From positions 1 to 34,990 of the forward strand of contig JAVKOQ010000465.1 of the NCBI GenBank assembly GCA_031835245.1: a stretch of DNA of 34,990 nt. Reading direction: 5' to 3'. Position 1 is the first letter of the stretch; each line of letters begins with the position of its first letter. Shown here piece by piece: positions 10,220 to 20,003 of the stretch. Both the position numbers and the translations under genes were made by a program. This DNA is from Balamuthia mandrillaris (Eukaryota > Discosea > Longamoebia > Balamuthiidae). The notes below the pieces were generated by a model. The model saw nothing but the letters and a program-made list of their open reading frames with translations, made no database searches and was not told the origin of the DNA.

Positions 10220-10419
10220 TGTTGGAAAACCAACTATTATGACTTCTTGTCGACACCCTCCCCGATACCTCCAAATTTTCTCGCCCTTTTTATTTTCCCC
10301 TTTTCCTCGCGACACATTCAAAGCACACACTTTGGTCCACACCCCTTTTCTTGTGAATAAACCCAGAGTCGCTTACGTGCTGTCCTTTTCTTGATCCGCA
10401 GGGTTATTCCCCATCAACA
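10220..10419 (+). mobile_element. Solo LTR-like fossil, family B copy 1 (200 bp)
   Basis: It begins TGTTGGAAAACCAAC and ends CCCCATCAACA, flanked by CTTT on both sides (10216-10219 and 10420-10423), a 4-bp target duplication. LINE copy 1 is uninterrupted at the equivalent site (AAGATGGCCACTTTGAGC). It includes GAATAAAC, a possible polyadenylation signal. A second copy lies at 11485-11697. It is younger than LINE copy 2, which it interrupts. Confidence 0.75.
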
Positions 10420-10457
10420 CTTTGAGCTACTTGAAGAGGCAAGCCTAACAAGAGAAG

Positions 10458-10597
10458 TGTGATAAGGCCGGTAGGGGAACAACCTAACACCAACTTGATG
10501 GACGTAGGGAAAAGCTGTTTAATAAAATGAATAGAAGAGATATATATACAAGGAGAGATAGGGATAGGTATTATGGGAGAGTGGTATAACACTAACA
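10458..10597 (-). mobile_element. Solo LTR-like fossil, family C (140 bp)
   Basis: On the minus strand it begins TGTTAGTGTTATACCAC, carries a TATATATA box and ends GGCCTTATCACA. It is flanked by GAAG on both sides (10454-10457 and 10598-10601), a 4-bp target duplication. It interrupts LINE copy 2 where copy 1 is continuous. Its left portion recurs at about 11843-11895. A short inverted-repeat (MITE-like) element is the alternative, but the termini match only as TG...CA. Confidence 0.6.
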
Positions 10598-11040
10598 GAA
10601 GGAAGGTGAGAAGAATGAAGGTGAGGGAGGTGACGGGATGAGTGTTGTTGAAAAGAAAGCCAAGAGGATGAGGACCTTAACCTGAGTAGCCAAGGTGAAG
10701 TATGCAGCTGAAGGAAAAGAGGAACAAGAGCATGGCTATGGCATAACTTCTTGACAAATGGAAGATGTTTGGTTGGACAACAACGGAGCTTAGTAATTAC
10801 CAACCCAAGAAGTTGGAAGCATGGAAGTTCTTCTGCATTTTATCAATCTTTGGAAGTAATGTAATAGCAAGGAAAAGAAAAGAAAGGAAAGGGAAAGAAA
10901 AGGATAGCTAGATGATACAAAGTTAGTCTGAAATCTCATTCAACACCTTTCACTTGTGAATGAATAACAATTGGGAAGGCATTGAGGATGAGGGAGTAAG
11001 AGAAGTAAGAGTACACTATGTATGTACAATGCTTACTTTC

Positions 11041-11140
11041 TATGTATAGATTGGTGTTGCTCTCAGAGCAAATAAACTTCTTATTACTGCTATGTATAGA
11101 TTGGTGTTGCTCTCAGAGCAAATAAACTTCTTATTACTAC
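11041..11140 (+). repeat. Tandem duplication of the LINE 3' terminal 50 bp
   Basis: Two head-to-tail 50-bp units (11041-11090 and 11091-11140) each hold TATGTATAGATTGGTG, the stem-loop TTGCTCTCAGAGCAA and AATAAACTTCTTATTACT. The second is followed by a CTA tail. Copy 1 and the inverted copy have a single unit. Confidence 0.95.
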
Positions 11141-11145
11141 TACTA

Positions 11146-11484
11146 CATTCTGGACTTTTATTATGTTTGACTGACCATCAGTTTTCTCATGCCTGGTCTT
11201 TTTTCCTTTATTCCATTGTTTCCTTCTCTTTCTTTCTCTATTGAGCCTCACCAGCTCTCTTCTATCAAATTTCCTTTGCCATTATTGCAGATGCTTTTTC
11301 TTTTCTGCCTTCTTCTCTCTTTGTCATCTCAATATGCTCCATAATACACCATTTATTAACACACCCATTGGTACAAGTATAATTGCTCTCTCATCTTGTT
11401 CCTTAATGGTCTTTCCACTCATCTTCTCACCATCCTTTTCTCTGACCTCTTTGTCAACCTCTTTGCTGAACTTCATGCCATCCT
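11146..11484. other. Pyrimidine-rich spacer, no gene seen
   Basis: Rich in CTT/TCT on the plus strand. Short frames on both strands (for example a lysine/glutamate-rich one at 11324-11515 minus) run into the neighbouring LTR fossil and show no family motif. I assign nothing. Confidence 0.4.
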
Positions 11485-11697
11485 TGTTGGAAAACCAACC
11501 AACCATTTCATTCATTATGACTTCTTGTTGATACTCTCCCCAATACCTCCAATTTTTCTCACCTTTTTTATTTTCCCCTTTTCCTCATGACACATTCAAA
11601 GTACACACTTTGGTCCACACCCCTTTTCTTGTAAATAAACCCAGAGTCACTTACATGTCGTCCCTTTCTTGATCCACAGGGTTATTCTCCATCAACA
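11485..11697 (+). mobile_element. Solo LTR-like fossil, family B copy 2 (213 bp)
   Basis: Same family as 10220-10419: TGTTGGAAAACCAACCAACC at the left end, TCTCCATCAACA at the right, and the shared core CACACTTTGGTCCACACCCC. The flanking tetranucleotides (TCCT and AGAA) do not match, so one flank has been rearranged after insertion or the copy arose by recombination. Confidence 0.7.
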
Positions 11698-11895
11698 AGA
11701 AGTATCAATGAATAGGAGCAGCTCCAAGGAGGAATGACTATAAAAGGGGTGGTGCTGTGGTTAGTAGGATTTGAGCTTCAAAGGAAAATAAATATAACAG
11801 TAGAGCGGTGAATGCTCTGGGACTCCAGTTCAAGAGATCGGTTGTACTAGTGTGTTATACTACTTTCCTATTCCCTATCTCTCCTTGTAGCTGCA
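11698..11895 (+). mobile_element. Mosaic of degenerate LINE scraps and an LTR family C end
   Basis: 11700-11790 resembles the endonuclease region at about 3635-3730 (GGAGCAGCTCCAAGGAGG, AAAAGGGGTGGTGC). 11805-11840 resembles the RT region at about 5640-5700 (GTGAATGCTCTGGGACTCC). From about 11843 the sequence resembles the minus-strand start of LTR fossil C (GTGTTATAC...CCCTATCTCTCCTTGTA). The pieces are non-contiguous in the LINE, so this is an older shuffled remnant. Confidence 0.6.
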
Positions 11896-12273
11896 TGCTT
11901 GAAGCTAAACTCGAGTAAATACCGAGAAAAAGTTGGATCCACAGGCCGAGTATGCAGCCTTCATAAGAAATAACGTGCGCTCTCCGTCTCTCTCTGCGTG
12001 GAATACGGGCGTGCCATCGTCAATTGCCCGCGTGCCCAACTTCCCCCTCCTTTTTTTTTCTTCTTAATTCAAATAATTCCTGGAATAGGAGCGATCGAGG
12101 GTTGGTGGAGGGGTGTTCTGTTTTCTTTCTCTCCTGCCTGCCTTTTGGGTTTCCCCTTGTTGTCATCACCTATCCCCTTTTTTGTTCCCGTTCGTTTATT
12201 TTTCTTTTTTTTTCGCTAAACTCCTCCATAGGCACCACCACACTCACACACTTATTTATTTCTGCCAACAACA
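11896..12273 (+). other. Boundary between transposon island and host genes; likely promoter of the RRM gene
   Basis: No gene or transposon similarity is seen. There are pyrimidine tracts (CTCTCCGTCTCTCTCTGCG near 11980; T runs at 12048 and 12205) and no clear TATA box. The base composition becomes more GC-rich here, matching the gene-dense right part. Confidence 0.4.
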
Positions 12274-12870
12274 ATGAGCTTCTCCCGCGCTTTGTCTTTG
12301 GCTGGCCGCCGCACTCCCCTCGCTTTCTCCCCTGCCCTCAGAGTAAGCACTCCAGAGATTTTGCACCCTCCACCACCCCACTAGCATGCATTTTCTCTTA
12401 CCGACGCTTCACACAGACTCCCGCTGGCCTTGGCTCTCAGCGTTTTCTCTGCACTCAATCAGAGAACGATCCCACAAGGATTTTCGTGGGAGGATTGAAC
12501 TGGCAAACTGATAACCACGGCCTTCGTGCTGCCTTAGAAAGCTTTGGCCCCGTTAAATTTGGTAAGACTCGCAGTTTCTTTTGTAAAAGAGTGTAGCTTG
12601 ACACACTCCTTCAGCTCGTGTTGTCTCGGACAGGGAGACCGGTCGTTCTCGTGGTTTCGGCTTCGTTGAATTCGTTCAGGAAGACTCTGCAGCCCGCGCT
12701 GTTGAGACGGGTTCCATGGTACTTTCAGCTTACCGCTCTACATCCTCCCTTTCAATTTTTCACTCACACTGCGCACCAAAATACAGGAAGTGGATGGTCG
12801 TCAAGTCCGCCTCGCCCACACCAAGCCTCGCCCCAGGTACAACCCAATGGACGCTCCCAGCCAAGAATAA
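12274..12870 (+). CDS. Single-RRM RNA-binding protein with mitochondrial-type presequence
   Basis: Four exons (12274-12342, 12417-12561, 12615-12718, 12787-12870) join in phase to 402 nt, 133 residues. All introns are GT-AG and 52-74 nt long. The N-terminus (MSFSRALSLAGRRTPLAF) is rich in Arg, Ser and Leu, has no acidic residue and could form an amphipathic helix, as mitochondrial presequences do. One RRM follows: RNP2 RIFVGGLNW, a conserved linker (ESFGPVKFARVVSDRETGRS) and RNP1 RGFGFVEF, then EVDGRQVRLAHTKPRPR. The size and single RRM resemble the glycine-rich or organellar RRM proteins, but without a Gly-rich tail. A role in mitochondrial RNA metabolism is inferred. The start is the first ATG with this presequence. 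Confidence 0.88.
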
Positions 12871-13080
12871 GCATTTTTCCCTTGCATGTTCTCAAACAAA
12901 AAACCCATTTTATCAATTAGAACTTTTGCGTAGATGAAGAGCGATCTGAGAGCGGGAGTTATTTTTTGGTATTTCCTTTGGATAGTGGCGTGCGATGTGG
13001 TTGGTGCTTATTTTCTGGACTCACTGAGTGAGTTAGTGGGAGTGAGCAGGGGAAGTGAAACATTTAATGAAAGGGGTTTT

Positions 13081-13562
13081 TTAAGCAAGCTGTGCTCTGA
13101 GCTCCTCAGCTCTGGCCCTCAGCTCGGCTTGTTCCTTTTGACGTTGTTCCTTATTCTCCTCTGCCTTCTTGCGGAAGTCATTAACGAAGTTGAGGTACTC
13201 CTCCTCCCTTTGGCGCAACACTTGGGTTATTTCTGAGTCTTCAAGGGGTTCCACTTTTCTGCCGTTAAGGCCCATCTTTTGCAGTTGCTCAGTAAGAGTC
13301 TCCCTATAGGCGCCGAAACGTTCACGAAGCCCCTTCTTGTTAGCAAGAGACTCCTTCAACTCCTGCATCTTTTCTTCCATCTTGTGATTCACTTGTTCCA
13401 GTGTAGGGAAGTTTTTGGGGGGCTAAAGGACCACCAGCCTTAGTCGTCAGTCAATGACAGGGAAAGGGAGGGTTTTACCTTGGGTTTGGCGCTGGTGGGC
13501 ATTTGGGCCACAGCCAACCCTACGAACAAGGCCACCACGAACAAAGCGAAGATGCGCTTCAT
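13081..13562 (-). CDS. Small secreted or lumenal coiled-coil protein
   Basis: Two exons on the minus strand (13562-13479 and 13422-13081) join in phase 0 to 426 nt, 141 residues. The 57-nt intron (GTAAAA...TTTAG) is stop-containing. The N-terminus MKRIFALFVVALFVGLAVAQ is a classic signal peptide (basic start, hydrophobic core, small residues before the likely cut after VAQ or nearby). The mature part is short, highly charged and almost wholly helical: KMEEKMQELKESLANKKG, LRQREEEYLNFVNDFRKKAE and a Glu/Gln/Arg-rich C-terminus ending RAEELRAQLA. No cysteines or membrane segments are visible after the signal. I recognise no family. An extracellular, vesicular or ER-lumen scaffold is possible, but this is only inference. 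Confidence 0.8.
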
Positions 13563-13871
13563 ATGTTGATACTGTGGTGCACGCAAGAGAAATACTTCGA
13601 AAAAAAAAAACACAATAAATGTGCTTTGCTTTGTTTTTTTATTTGGCTCAACAACAAAAGGCGGAAACATTGCAATATGGAAATCGAAGTTTAACTTGGC
13701 TTGTTCTTCATTGGTTCGTGTGTTTTCGTGACGACATGGGTTGGCAAGGGAAACCGAAGAAGCTCGCTGAGGGTTTCTGTGTTTCTGCGGGCTGTAGGCC
13801 TTTCGGAACATGAGAAGGGGATTAATAGCAGAGGAGAGGGGGGGGGGTAATAAGGTAATAAGGGCTCTTAT
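13563..13871. other. Intergenic spacer between the coiled-coil gene and the J-domain gene end
   Basis: Both flanking genes are on the minus strand, so this holds the 5' flank of the coiled-coil gene and the 3' flank of the J-domain gene. An A run with AATAAA on the plus strand lies at about 13601-13618, and a 9-10 nt G run lies near 13840. No gene is seen. Confidence 0.45.
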
Positions 13872-16800
13872 TTAGTATTCATAGAAGGGATGGTGAAGAG
13901 CGGAATGTACATTGGTTCCTTGTTGGTTGTTGTTAGTGGAAGACGAAAGTTGTTGTAGTTGGGAAGAGGAGGAAGTATAGTCAAAACTGTTTTCTCCGGT
14001 GGGGTAATAGAGGGAATAAGGAGGAGTTTGTGTAGACAGAGGTTGAGAGGAAGGGTGTTGATGGGTAGGAGCGTGTTGCTGCGGAAGAGGGTAGAAATGG
14101 TTTGTGTAATCTGTAGAATCCACTGCGTGGGAACTTGCAAAGGGAGATGGAGCGGAGAGGAGTGGGGAAGTTGAGAACTGACCTTGTTGTGGGAAGTATC
14201 CACCCCAAATGTTCATGGAGAGATGGCTGCTACCAGAAAAGGAAGTGTCACCCCCAAAACCCTTGGGTTGCCAGCCAAACAAACCGTAGGATGAGGGCGA
14301 GGTGTGTGAAGAAGAGGACGCCATTGTAGATGATAGGGATGAAGAGGACAAAGCAGCGGCAGAAAGGTCTTCCCCTTGACGTTGCTTATGTTCCTCAGCA
14401 TTGAGACGATCAAGCATGCTTAGTCTGGCAGAAGGAGATTGGGTGGAGGCAGTATTGTGATAGTCTCCGGTGGAGGAAGTAACGGGTCCTGATGGGGACG
14501 AAGAAGAGGTAGCCGTTGCCAGGAGGGAGGCTTGCTGGGATAACTCCTCGTTTGAAGGAAGGAAAGAGTGGGTACCATAGATCCCACTAGCAGAGGAACG
14601 GCGTTGCGCCGCAAATGGGGAGAAAAAGTGTTGTTCAGCCGAACTGGCGGTGTAGCCGTTCATCATGGGCTCGGCGAGTGGGCGATGTTGGTGATGATGA
14701 GCATTGCCAACAGCATCCACAGCTCCGCTTTCGGTTGTCTGTTGGAATGTTGTTGGGTCCATGAAAGGCATATAAGGTAACTGTTGGAAAGGTTGTGATG
14801 GGGCAGAGCTGTCAGTAGTAGGAGGGAGCGAGGGTTGGCCATATAAAGGGTCCGTGGGGTCGTGATTTGCTGCAAGCAATGGCGTGACCACTTCTGATGC
14901 TAGCGAGGAACCTTCGCTTGTAGCCCCTCCCCGCGGGGAAACAGCGGAAGGAAGCGTATTGGTGAGTGGTCCCCACGAAAAAGCGGTACTTCCGCTGTTA
15001 TTTGAATTGTTGCCGAGGGTGGCAGCATCTGCGCCACTGGGAGTGGGGTGAGGCTTTTCTGTTGCCTTGCTCAGCGGAAGCATGTTTTCCGTTAGGGCAG
15101 GAGGGCGGTAATCCAAACCGCTACCAACCTGTGGAGAGGTTGGACTACGAGGTGCCCCACCTTCTGCTTCGACACTTGCTAGTTGCCCTAAATGTGGGCT
15201 TGTTGCTGAGGATGCAACAGCAGTTGACCCTCCTGCCGAAGGAGGAGCAATAACAGAGGGAGATGGAGTCCTTCGAGTAGAGGCATTGCTCTGCTTAGTT
15301 TGGGCGGCAACAGTTGAAGTGGTGGCGCTGTCATGGATAGACGCAAGTTCTGGAAATTGAGGGGACTTGTTAGAATCCTGCACCATTGCTAGTGGTGATG
15401 AAGCTGTAGGTATTGTCGGAGAACCACTCCGAGTAGAGATAGTTGAGGACTCGTCGTTAACAGCTGGCGGCCTGGGGCTGCTCACAGTTTCTGCAAACGT
15501 TCTTGGTGGGTGATGAGAGGAGATATCCGCACTAACAACAAAGCTATTCGAGGAGGAAGAAGAGGAACTGGTGGCGAGTTCTCTCGGTGCTTGCCGCAAA
15601 GAAGTGGAAGTAGAAGCAGGCCAAGGCATTGCTCCACCACTCTTGGTCTCTGGTGTTAAAGAGTTAGCTTGGGATTGCTGCTGTTGGACGGTTTGGCTGT
15701 AGGTTTGCTGTTGGAATTGTGGAGGTATTAGAGCCTCTTCGCTTGGAGATGCACGCTTAACAGAAGTGTTATAGGGGAGGCCCATGTGGCTGGGTGCTAC
15801 TGGACGGCCAGAACCCAAAGATGCAGAGGATGAAGAAAAAGAAGCAGAAGATGTTGATGGTGAAATAGAAGCTAGAGATGTTGAAGAGGGGAGGGGTGGC
15901 CGTTCCTCACGGCGCTGAGATTTTGGTGGCTTGGAGAAATTAATTTCCAGCCGCATGTCCCTAAGTAAGTGCCCTTGGATGTGACGCTTGGCAGCAGTCG
16001 CAGCACTTGGGGAGGAGTAGTTCACAAAGGCGCATTGTGACCTGCGAAGAATTTTGAGGCTCGTTATTTCCCCAAACGGTACGAATAAGGCGCGCAGTTC
16101 TTCTTCCCTGACTTTCGAACTGACGTTGCCAATCCACAAAGAAGAGGATAGTTGTTTTTCTCTGTTTGGGTCTAGCGCCAAAAGGCTGCTGTCAGAAAGT
16201 CCGCTGGCTGGGAAGGAGGTGCTGGAAGAGGTGATAGAAGAAGAAAGGGTGCTATTGTAAGCAGTAGCTGTACCAACAAGTCCCAGCGGCAGGCCTGCTG
16301 CTGGAGAGGAGGTAGAAGCTGAGGCGATTGAGGGATGTAAAGAGGATGCCAAAGAAGAACTCCTAGCCCTAATTCTGGGATCTACATTCCCCCATGCGTG
16401 GTTTAGTCCCCCTGGATAGGAGCCCGCTCCGTTCAAATTGGCCGTTCCAGACACAACACTTGCTCTTCGCACTTGAGTGTCCGACGATCTATAAGGGGTG
16501 GCGGACGGAGCAAATGAAGCGCTGCGTTGTTCTCCATTGAAAATCCCGGGTGATGTGCTCACTGCAGCTGAAGCACTTTTCGGGGGTGCTGCCGTTTCAG
16601 CGACAGCTTTGCGTGGCCTTGTCTGTTGCGGTAGCAAGCCATCCCGTTTTGCCTCCTCTGATCGGCGCTCGGCTTCCGCTTCCTTCTTAGCCTTTTGTTG
16701 GATTAGCCACTCCACTGTCAGTTCCATGTTTTGGTTTCTCCGCAAAGCCTCCTGTGCCTCTTTGTCCTGCAAGGTGGGTACCAAGCGGGGGTGAGACAAA

Positions 16801-19330
16801 CAGGCAAGGTGGTCAGTTTGAAACACAAGAGAAGGCAGAAAGTAGAGAAAACACCAAACCTCGAATCCCATAGCTAATAAAACGGAAAGATCACTTGCTC
16901 GAGTACGAGAAGGATCGTTATCTTTCTCTTCCTTTTCTCCTTGCAGGGACTTCTGTCCCTTTGTTCGGTCTTTTTTTCCACCGGTGATAGACTTTGCAGC
17001 ATTCGAGCTAAAGTCTTGACTAGCAGTAGTGTTACTCCGAGAGGTTGTATCAACAGTGTTTTTGTCCGTCGATTCTCTGTCGCTTCGGTCCTCTTTTCCG
17101 CTCTTGAGGTATGTCATGTTAGCCGACGAAATGGATTGAGCAAATGCCAAGCATGAGTGCAATGCAGCAGCTGTACTAGGTTCCACACAAATATAGCGAC
17201 GGCCCATGTACTGCATGCTCCGAGATAAAGCTTCAGAGGCCTGTTGTGGAGTACGGAAACGTACATAGCCGTCCCCTGTTGGTCTTCCATCAAAATTAAG
17301 GGCTACTGAGAGCTCATCCTCCACAACGTCTAATCCAGAGAAGAACCGTTTAATATCTTCGGGAGTTGCTTCCCAAGGTAAACCGCTTACTTTCACAACT
17401 GTCCCATCATCTACTTCGTCTTCATCCTCCTCGTCATTTTCGTCGTCTATCTCTTCGTTTCCATCTCCATTCTCGTCTTGGTGATCTTCGGAATCGTAGT
17501 TTTCTCCGCCACTACCACTTTCCGTTTCTTCCTCATCGTCTGGCCTCTCCAGGGACTCACTATCTACGTCCTCGCTGCTAAAATCGTTACCATCCAAACT
17601 CCCAAATCGATCGTAGAAAGTAGACAACGTTACTCTTTCTGCAGGAGTCTGTTTCTTCAGTTTTTTTTGTTGACTTGTCGAGTTTGCTGTTGCCTTTTCG
17701 GTAGTTGATCCATCATCCTTTGATGGTTGGTCTTCGGGTCTATTGTTACGCTTTTGTTTTTGGGCATGTTTTTCACCTCCTGATCTCGCGGGCTGCTTGT
17801 CTACCCCACTAGTTTCGTTTTTGACAATACCCGCTCGGTTTGCATTTGTGAGTGTGGTCTTCTGTGTTGCGGCAATATATTTTTGAGTTTCCTTTTCTGT
17901 CGTTTCTCCTTCCCGCCCCTCAGTCTTCCCCGTTTGCTTGAGTGTATTCTGTTGCTGTGCATGTCTTCTTCTCTTTCTACGTTTCTTTTTTTTGTTCTTG
18001 TTTGTTGCGGCACTATCGTCCACTTTTCCTGCAACTTTCAGGTCAGCCGGGAGGAAAGGGACAAGAAAAAAAAAACACAAATGTGTACCATTGTAACGTG
18101 CAGGGGCTCCTTGGGTATTGAAGGAAGCCACGCGACTGAATCCCCCGGCACCAAAACTGTTGGTTGCTTTAACAAGAAAATGGTAGGTAGTGCCAGGCTT
18201 CAGTTTTTTAACTTCATAGCTTCGCTTTTTCCCTGTACAGTGAAAATAAGGACCACAGAAATGGACACAAAAAAAAAGTGCATAAACTGCAAAGCAATTG
18301 AGGGTGCGTACCTTTGTAAATTTCTTGGAAGCCAGCACCAGCCACTGCGCTTTTGTCCATTTCGAGAATGTAATAAAGTATGGGTGCTCCGTTGCAGGCA
18401 GGGGCTTCCCAGCCGACTTTCAGAGAAATAGGTGTGCTTTCCAAAAGCTTCGGTGGTGCAGGACGATCCGGCGGACCTATAACGCGGAAAGTACAAAATT
18501 AGGGCACAACCAAGCCACAAAAGAGTCAAAAGGCAAGTTGCAAGGGTACCTGGCTCTTTGGGTTTCGTTTGTTTTTGAGGTGGTTGTGTTTGAAAGGAAT
18601 AGAAAAAGTCGCTGTCGCTGTCCTCTTCCTCTTCTTCCTCATCCGTGTCATATTCATAGTCATAATAAGAGTCATCACTATCCCATTCGCTGTCGGAAGA
18701 GCTGTCAAAGAAGCGAGAAGCGAACTCCCGGTGATGTGGACAAACAAAGTCGGACATGTTGAAAACAACCTTTGAATTTTTGCTTCTCCCTAAGAAAGTC
18801 TTTACGTTAGCGTGCAATTTCAATAGACGTTGCAGAGGCTAGCAACAATATTACCAAATCGAAAGAGCGGTCCAAAGACAGAAAGGAAGATGTCTTCAGC
18901 CGAAAAATCGCTCATGTCTTCGTCCTGCAACAACAACAACAACAACAAAGCGTTAGAAATCAAGCTATATGATGGAGTGACTGGGAGACTTGCTTACCGA
19001 ATCACTTTCATCCGTTGTAAGTTTACGGTAAGCATACGAGATTTCCTAGTGTGGGGAAAAGAATCAAAATCAGCCAATTCACACCGGCCTTCACTGCCAA
19101 CATATATCACCAAACCAGAAAATGGGAAAACATACCTGAAATTTAGCTGTCGCATCAGGGCTCGGATTCTTGTCAGGGTGCCATTTCATTGCAAGCCTTC
19201 GATAGGCAGCTTTGATTTCATCTTCATCGGCATTAGGTTCCAAGCCAAGCACTTCATAGTAGTTAAGGCGGGAACTGATGGGGATTAAAGGTGGTGGCGA
19301 ACCACCCGTAGCTGCGGAAGGTGTTGCCAT
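13872..19330 (-). CDS. Large multidomain protein: J domain - FN3 - RRM - UBA - RRM - Ser-rich tail
   Basis: Eight exons (19330-19136, 19045-18998, 18924-18855, 18789-18550, 18476-18312, 18232-18089, 18028-16860, 16766-13872) sum to 4926 nt, 1641 residues, with every junction in phase. Domains: J domain at about 22-90 ([23 protein letters not shown] at 51-53), so it should stimulate Hsp70 ATPase; an acidic stretch; FN3 at about 185-282 ([31 protein letters not shown]); a Lys-rich then acidic linker; RRM1 at about 495-575, of the hnRNP H/F type ([19 protein letters not shown]); UBA at about 665-702 ([19 protein letters not shown]); RRM2 at about 884-960 ([20 protein letters not shown]). About 680 Ser/Thr/Pro/Gln-rich residues follow. 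It may link a chaperone and ubiquitin to RNA granules (inference). The alternative is two genes, but the 18855/18789 junction keeps phase. Confidence 0.8.
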
Positions 19331-20003
19331 GCGGCCGTCACAAAAACAAAAACCAACAAGAACAAAAGCCCTATGTGCCTCTTTTGGTGTTGGCTACACC
19401 ACCTCCTCTATGTCTGATTTAGGCAGGGAATTTGTGGGTCTTTTGGAAGGAAGGAAGTAGGGGAAGAGGCAAAACAGACAAGGTCCAGTCCCCCCCGCAG
19501 TGGCTACGCTCAATCAAACAAAGGAAGAAGGCCCTTGCCTAATTTCTGCTTACCTCTAGAAAATAGGGAGTTAACCAGGGGTGTTGATTTTTGTGAGGCT
19601 TTTGTTTGTAGGAGGTGGAATGAAGGAGTAATCTCGGGGAAGAAAGGAGCAACGGGGGCTGCGCCAAGTGTTGTGTGTCTTTGGGAGAGGCAGACCGTGG
19701 GGGCTCTTCTTCTTCCGCCGCTGAATGAAGAGCACTGCCCCCCCAAAGGCGCGCGGCGCCACCAAACGAATACAAAAAAAAATTTGGGGGGCCGCACACC
19801 CCTCAGGCCACCAACGAAATTTCGCCACTTTCAGCAAACCACCCCGCAGCAGCAGCAGCAGCAGACTCAGGCAGGCAAGCAGGGGGTTGGCTGCCTGGCT
19901 GGGTGGGTGTTTCGCTTGGTGGGGTGGGGTGGGGTGGGGTTGGATAACCAACAAAACGGTGCGCATTAAGGCGGGCAAAGATCGCATAATACATGGTTTA
20001 CAT
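19331..20003. other. Intergenic region with CAG run and G-quadruplex-like motif
   Basis: Overlapping frames on both strands have no family motif and I judge them spurious. The region contains a (CAG)n run near 19850-19863 and a GGGGT array at 19921-19939. It lies upstream of the J-domain gene and downstream of the 318-residue gene, so it should hold the promoter of the first and the terminator of the second. Confidence 0.5.
19921..19939 (+). promoter_or_regulatory. Potential G-quadruplex (four G4 runs)
   Basis: GGGGTGGGGTGGGGTGGGG has four runs of four guanines with 1-nt loops, the most stable class of predicted quadruplex. It lies about 600 bp upstream of the J-domain gene start, on the strand opposite to that gene. 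A regulatory role is inference. Confidence 0.6.

Larger units (their letters stand above)
8000..11145 (+). mobile_element. LINE copy 2, 5'-truncated, interrupted and partly deleted
   Basis: The plus-strand match to copy 1 starts at WKKGLWDCAMRW (8000; copy 1 about 4378). It runs through the endonuclease C-terminus to 8344 and is broken by an inverted LINE fragment (8345-8784). It resumes at 8798 with the RT, is broken again by LTR fossils at 10220-10419 and 10458-10597, then loses about 340 bp, including the zinc knuckle, at about 10811. It ends with the 3' UTR and a duplicated 3' terminus. RT sequence is nearly identical to copy 1, so the two are recent sisters. Confidence 0.88.
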
